Positions 62,292-64,000 of a stretch of 64,000 nucleotides of DNA are shown one piece after another. A program made the position numbers and the translations under genes. Every line of letters starts with the position of its first letter. Position 1 is the stretch's first letter. The notes beneath the pieces were generated by a model. The model saw only the letters and a list, made by a program, of their open reading frames with translations. It searched no databases and was not told the DNA's origin. The stretch is from Streptomyces halobius (GTDB taxonomy: Bacteria > Actinomycetota > Actinomycetes > Streptomycetales > Streptomycetaceae): contig NZ_CP086322.1 of assembly GCF_023277745.1 (NCBI RefSeq), positions 5,642,001-5,706,000 of the forward strand. Direction: 5' to 3'.

Positions 62292-62677
62292 TCCTCACCG
62301 TCACGCCCAACCCCAGCCTGGACCGTACGTACGAGATACCGGCGCTGGACCGTGGCGCAGTGCTCCGGGCCACCGCGGACCGGATCGACCCGGGCGGCAA
62401 GGGCGTCGCCTCGCGGGCGGTCGCCGCGGCCGGGCACCGCACCCTGGCGGTGCTGCCGCTGGGGCGACCCGCGGGTGCCGCGCTGGCCGGGCTGCTGGGC
62501 GCCGAGGGCATCGAGGTGGCGGGCGTACCGGTGGCGGGTCGGACGCGTTCCAACATCGCGGTCGCCGAACCCGACGGCACCCTCACCAAGATCAACGCGA
62601 CCGGCCCCGAGCTGACCACCGAGGAATCGGAGGCACTGCTGGCGACGGTCGGCGAGCGCTCGGCGGGCGCCGGCTGA
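62288..62677 (+). pseudogene. fruK: 1-Phosphofructokinase (FruK), truncated
   Basis: 129 residues from TTG 62288: MILTVTPNPSLDRTYEIPAL, RIDPGGKGVASRAVAAAG, LLGAEGIEVAGVPVAGRTRS and VAEPDGTLTKINATGPELT match the N-terminal half of PfkB-family 1-phosphofructokinase (usually about 310 residues). The ATP-binding C-terminal half, with the catalytic GAGD motif, is lost. No fruA transporter follows. Fructose phosphorylation by this locus is dead. Confidence 0.8.
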
Positions 62678-62988
62678 TCGCCTCGGCCGTTGTGGCCACG
62701 GACGATGTGCCGCTCGATCATCCGTTGACGGAGCCGGTTCCATGGCGACGCGTCAGTTCGGTGGCTTCTCCAATATGACGCGGCATCAACTAAGCCTCGA
62801 AGGAGAGTATTGAGGTGTTTGAGTCGTGCCGTCACGTCAAGTCAGCAGTCCCGGCTCGGGATCGACGCAGCGCCGGTGAGCGGGCCACCTCCCCGTACTG
62901 ACCGCCCTGGCGGACCGGCTCCCCTCAAGCCGGTGGCCGGCCCCCTTCCCGGGACCGGCCACCGTTCGCGTATGTCAGCTGCTGCGCG
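62678..62988. other. Intergenic, breakpoint region
   Basis: The fruK similarity ends near 62670 and nothing recognisable follows until the transpeptidase stop. A deletion boundary is likely here. Confidence 0.4.
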
Positions 62989-64000
62989 TCAGACCGCGCT
63001 GCCCGCCTGCCACTCGGACCAGGGCATGTTCCAGCCGTTGAGGCCGTTGTCCGGTTTGATGGTTTCGTCCTTCGAGTTCTTCACCACGACGACATCGCCG
63101 ACCAGCGAGTTCTCGAAGAACCACTTGCCCGGGGTGTTACCGCCGCCGCCCTTGTTGTCCTTCAGGCCGACGCAGCCGTGGCTGGTGCCGGCGCGGCCGA
63201 AGATGGACGGGTCGCCCCAGTAGTTGCCGTGGATGAAGGTGCCGGAGGTCGACAGGCGCATGGCGTGCGGGACGTCCTTGATGTCGTACTCGCCCTTGCC
63301 TTCCTCGTCCGTGAAGCCGACGGTGGAGCCGTCCATGCGGGTCTGCTTGAACTTCTCCGAGATCACCATCTGGCCGTTGTAGGTCGGGTTCTCGGCGCTG
63401 CCGCCGGAGATCGGGATCGACTTGATGGTCTTGCCGTCCCGCTTGACCGTCATGGTCTGGGTGTTCATGTCGACCGTGGAGACCTGCGAGCGGCCGACGG
63501 TGAAGGACACCGTCTTGGACTGCACACCGGTGATGCCCTCGCCGCCCTCCACGCCGTCCAGGTCGAGGTTCATGGTGACCTTGGAGCCGGCCTTCCAGTA
63601 GTTCTCCGGCCGGAAGTCCAGGCGCTGGGACCCGAACCAGTGGCCGACGACCTGCTGGCCGCTGCTGGACGTCACCTTGATGTGGGACTGGACGTCCTTC
63701 CGGTTCGTGATCGGCTTGTCGAACTTGAAGGACACCGGCATGCCGACGCCGACGGTCTTGCCGTTGTCGGGGGTGTAGATGCCGATGAAGCTGTTGGCCG
63801 ACGAGACGGTGGTGAACGTCGCGTTCTCGGTGGCCGCACGGCCCTTGGCGTCCTTGGCATTCGCGACGATCTTGTACTTGGTGCCGCGCTCCAGCTGGAC
63901 GGCGGGCTTCCAGGAGGTCCCGTCCTGGGATATGACGCCGTCGACGACCGCGCCGGAGTCGGCAACGGTGAGCTTCACATCGGTCAACTTGCCACCGGTG
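62989..64000 (-). CDS. L,D-transpeptidase with Ig-like domains, partial
   Basis: At least 333 residues; the N-terminus lies beyond the window. Ig-like BACON/Big domain (FIGIYTPDNGKTVGVGMPVS, RKDVQSHIKVTSSSGQQVVG), then the YkuD catalytic domain with GTFIHGNYW and SHGCVGLKD (His and Cys of HxxxxxHGxC-type Ldt enzymes). It makes 3-3 cross-links in peptidoglycan outside the membrane, and its mature N-terminus would be a lipoprotein or secreted signal not seen here. The ending, WSEWQAGSAV, is as in other Streptomyces. Confidence 0.93.
   Translation of the reverse strand, partial: TGGKLTDVKLTVADSGAVVDGVISQDGTSWKPAVQLERGTKYKIVANAKDAKGRAATENATFTTVSSANSFIGIYTPDNGKTVGVGMPVSFKFDKPITNRKDVQSHIKVTSSSGQQVVGHWFGSQRLDFRPENYWKAGSKVTMNLDLDGVEGGEGITGVQSKTVSFTVGRSQVSTVDMNTQTMTVKRDGKTIKSIPISGGSAENPTYNGQMVISEKFKQTRMDGSTVGFTDEEGKGEYDIKDVPHAMRLSTSGTFIHGNYWGDPSIFGRAGTSHGCVGLKDNKGGGGNTPGKWFFENSLVGDVVVVKNSKDETIKPDNGLNGWNMPWSEWQAGSAV

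Overview
The window reads as chromosome of a Streptomyces-type actinomycete. Genes are very GC-rich, GTG and TTG starts are frequent, and there is an HrdD-type sigma factor, a chaplin-like coding remnant, an Ig-domain L,D-transpeptidase and many TetR/MarR regulators.

Left part (1-17.4 kb): a decaying actinophage. Fragments of late genes lie on the + strand in the usual siphophage order: head-tail connector (0.85 kb), tail completion (1.5), tape measure (2.7), tail-region protein (8.5), endolysin (10.6), holin (11.15) and a lysis-region membrane protein (11.4). Most carry frameshifts. Minus-strand phage-like genes continue at 16.0-17.3 kb up to a tRNA-Arg(CCT). Inserted among these remnants are a secreted four-cysteine protein with its own membrane protein and ABC transporter (2.8-7.1 kb), an esterase, two dead transposases, and a TetR-cupin-DUF4865-phosphotriesterase group (12.2-15.1 kb).

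Middle part (17.58-46.06 kb): an integrated mobilizable element. A tyrosine integrase lies beside the 3' end of a second tRNA-Arg(CCT) at 46.0 kb, and a near-identical 20-base piece of that tRNA recurs at 17.58 kb. The backbone is integrase, XRE regulator, excisionase, DUF3631 ATPase, MobC and a relaxase; no FtsK/TraB-like pump is seen. The cargo is a defence island and a glycosyltransferase operon. The island holds a nuclease-NACHT ATPase, a NERD protein / helicase-nuclease / HEPN operon, an unrecognised protein and an EVE-SRA-Shedu type protein. The glycosyltransferase operon (four genes plus a P-loop kinase) is divergent from an XRE-peptide deformylase pair. Three copies of one palindromic repeat separate the defence modules, which suggests that they arrived as cassettes.

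Right part (46.1-64 kb): ordinary chromosome with decay. It contains an IS5-type transposase carcass with a hexanucleotide expansion, remnants of a diiron oxygenase and its reductase, a MOSC protein, a DUF4190 pair, three TetR/MarR regulators, an MFS exporter, an M6 protease, a questin-oxidase family protein, two PNPOx-fold proteins, hrdD with a perfect SigR-type promoter, a broken fruR-fruK operon and a partial L,D-transpeptidase. Many intergenic gaps here hold degenerate tandem repeats.
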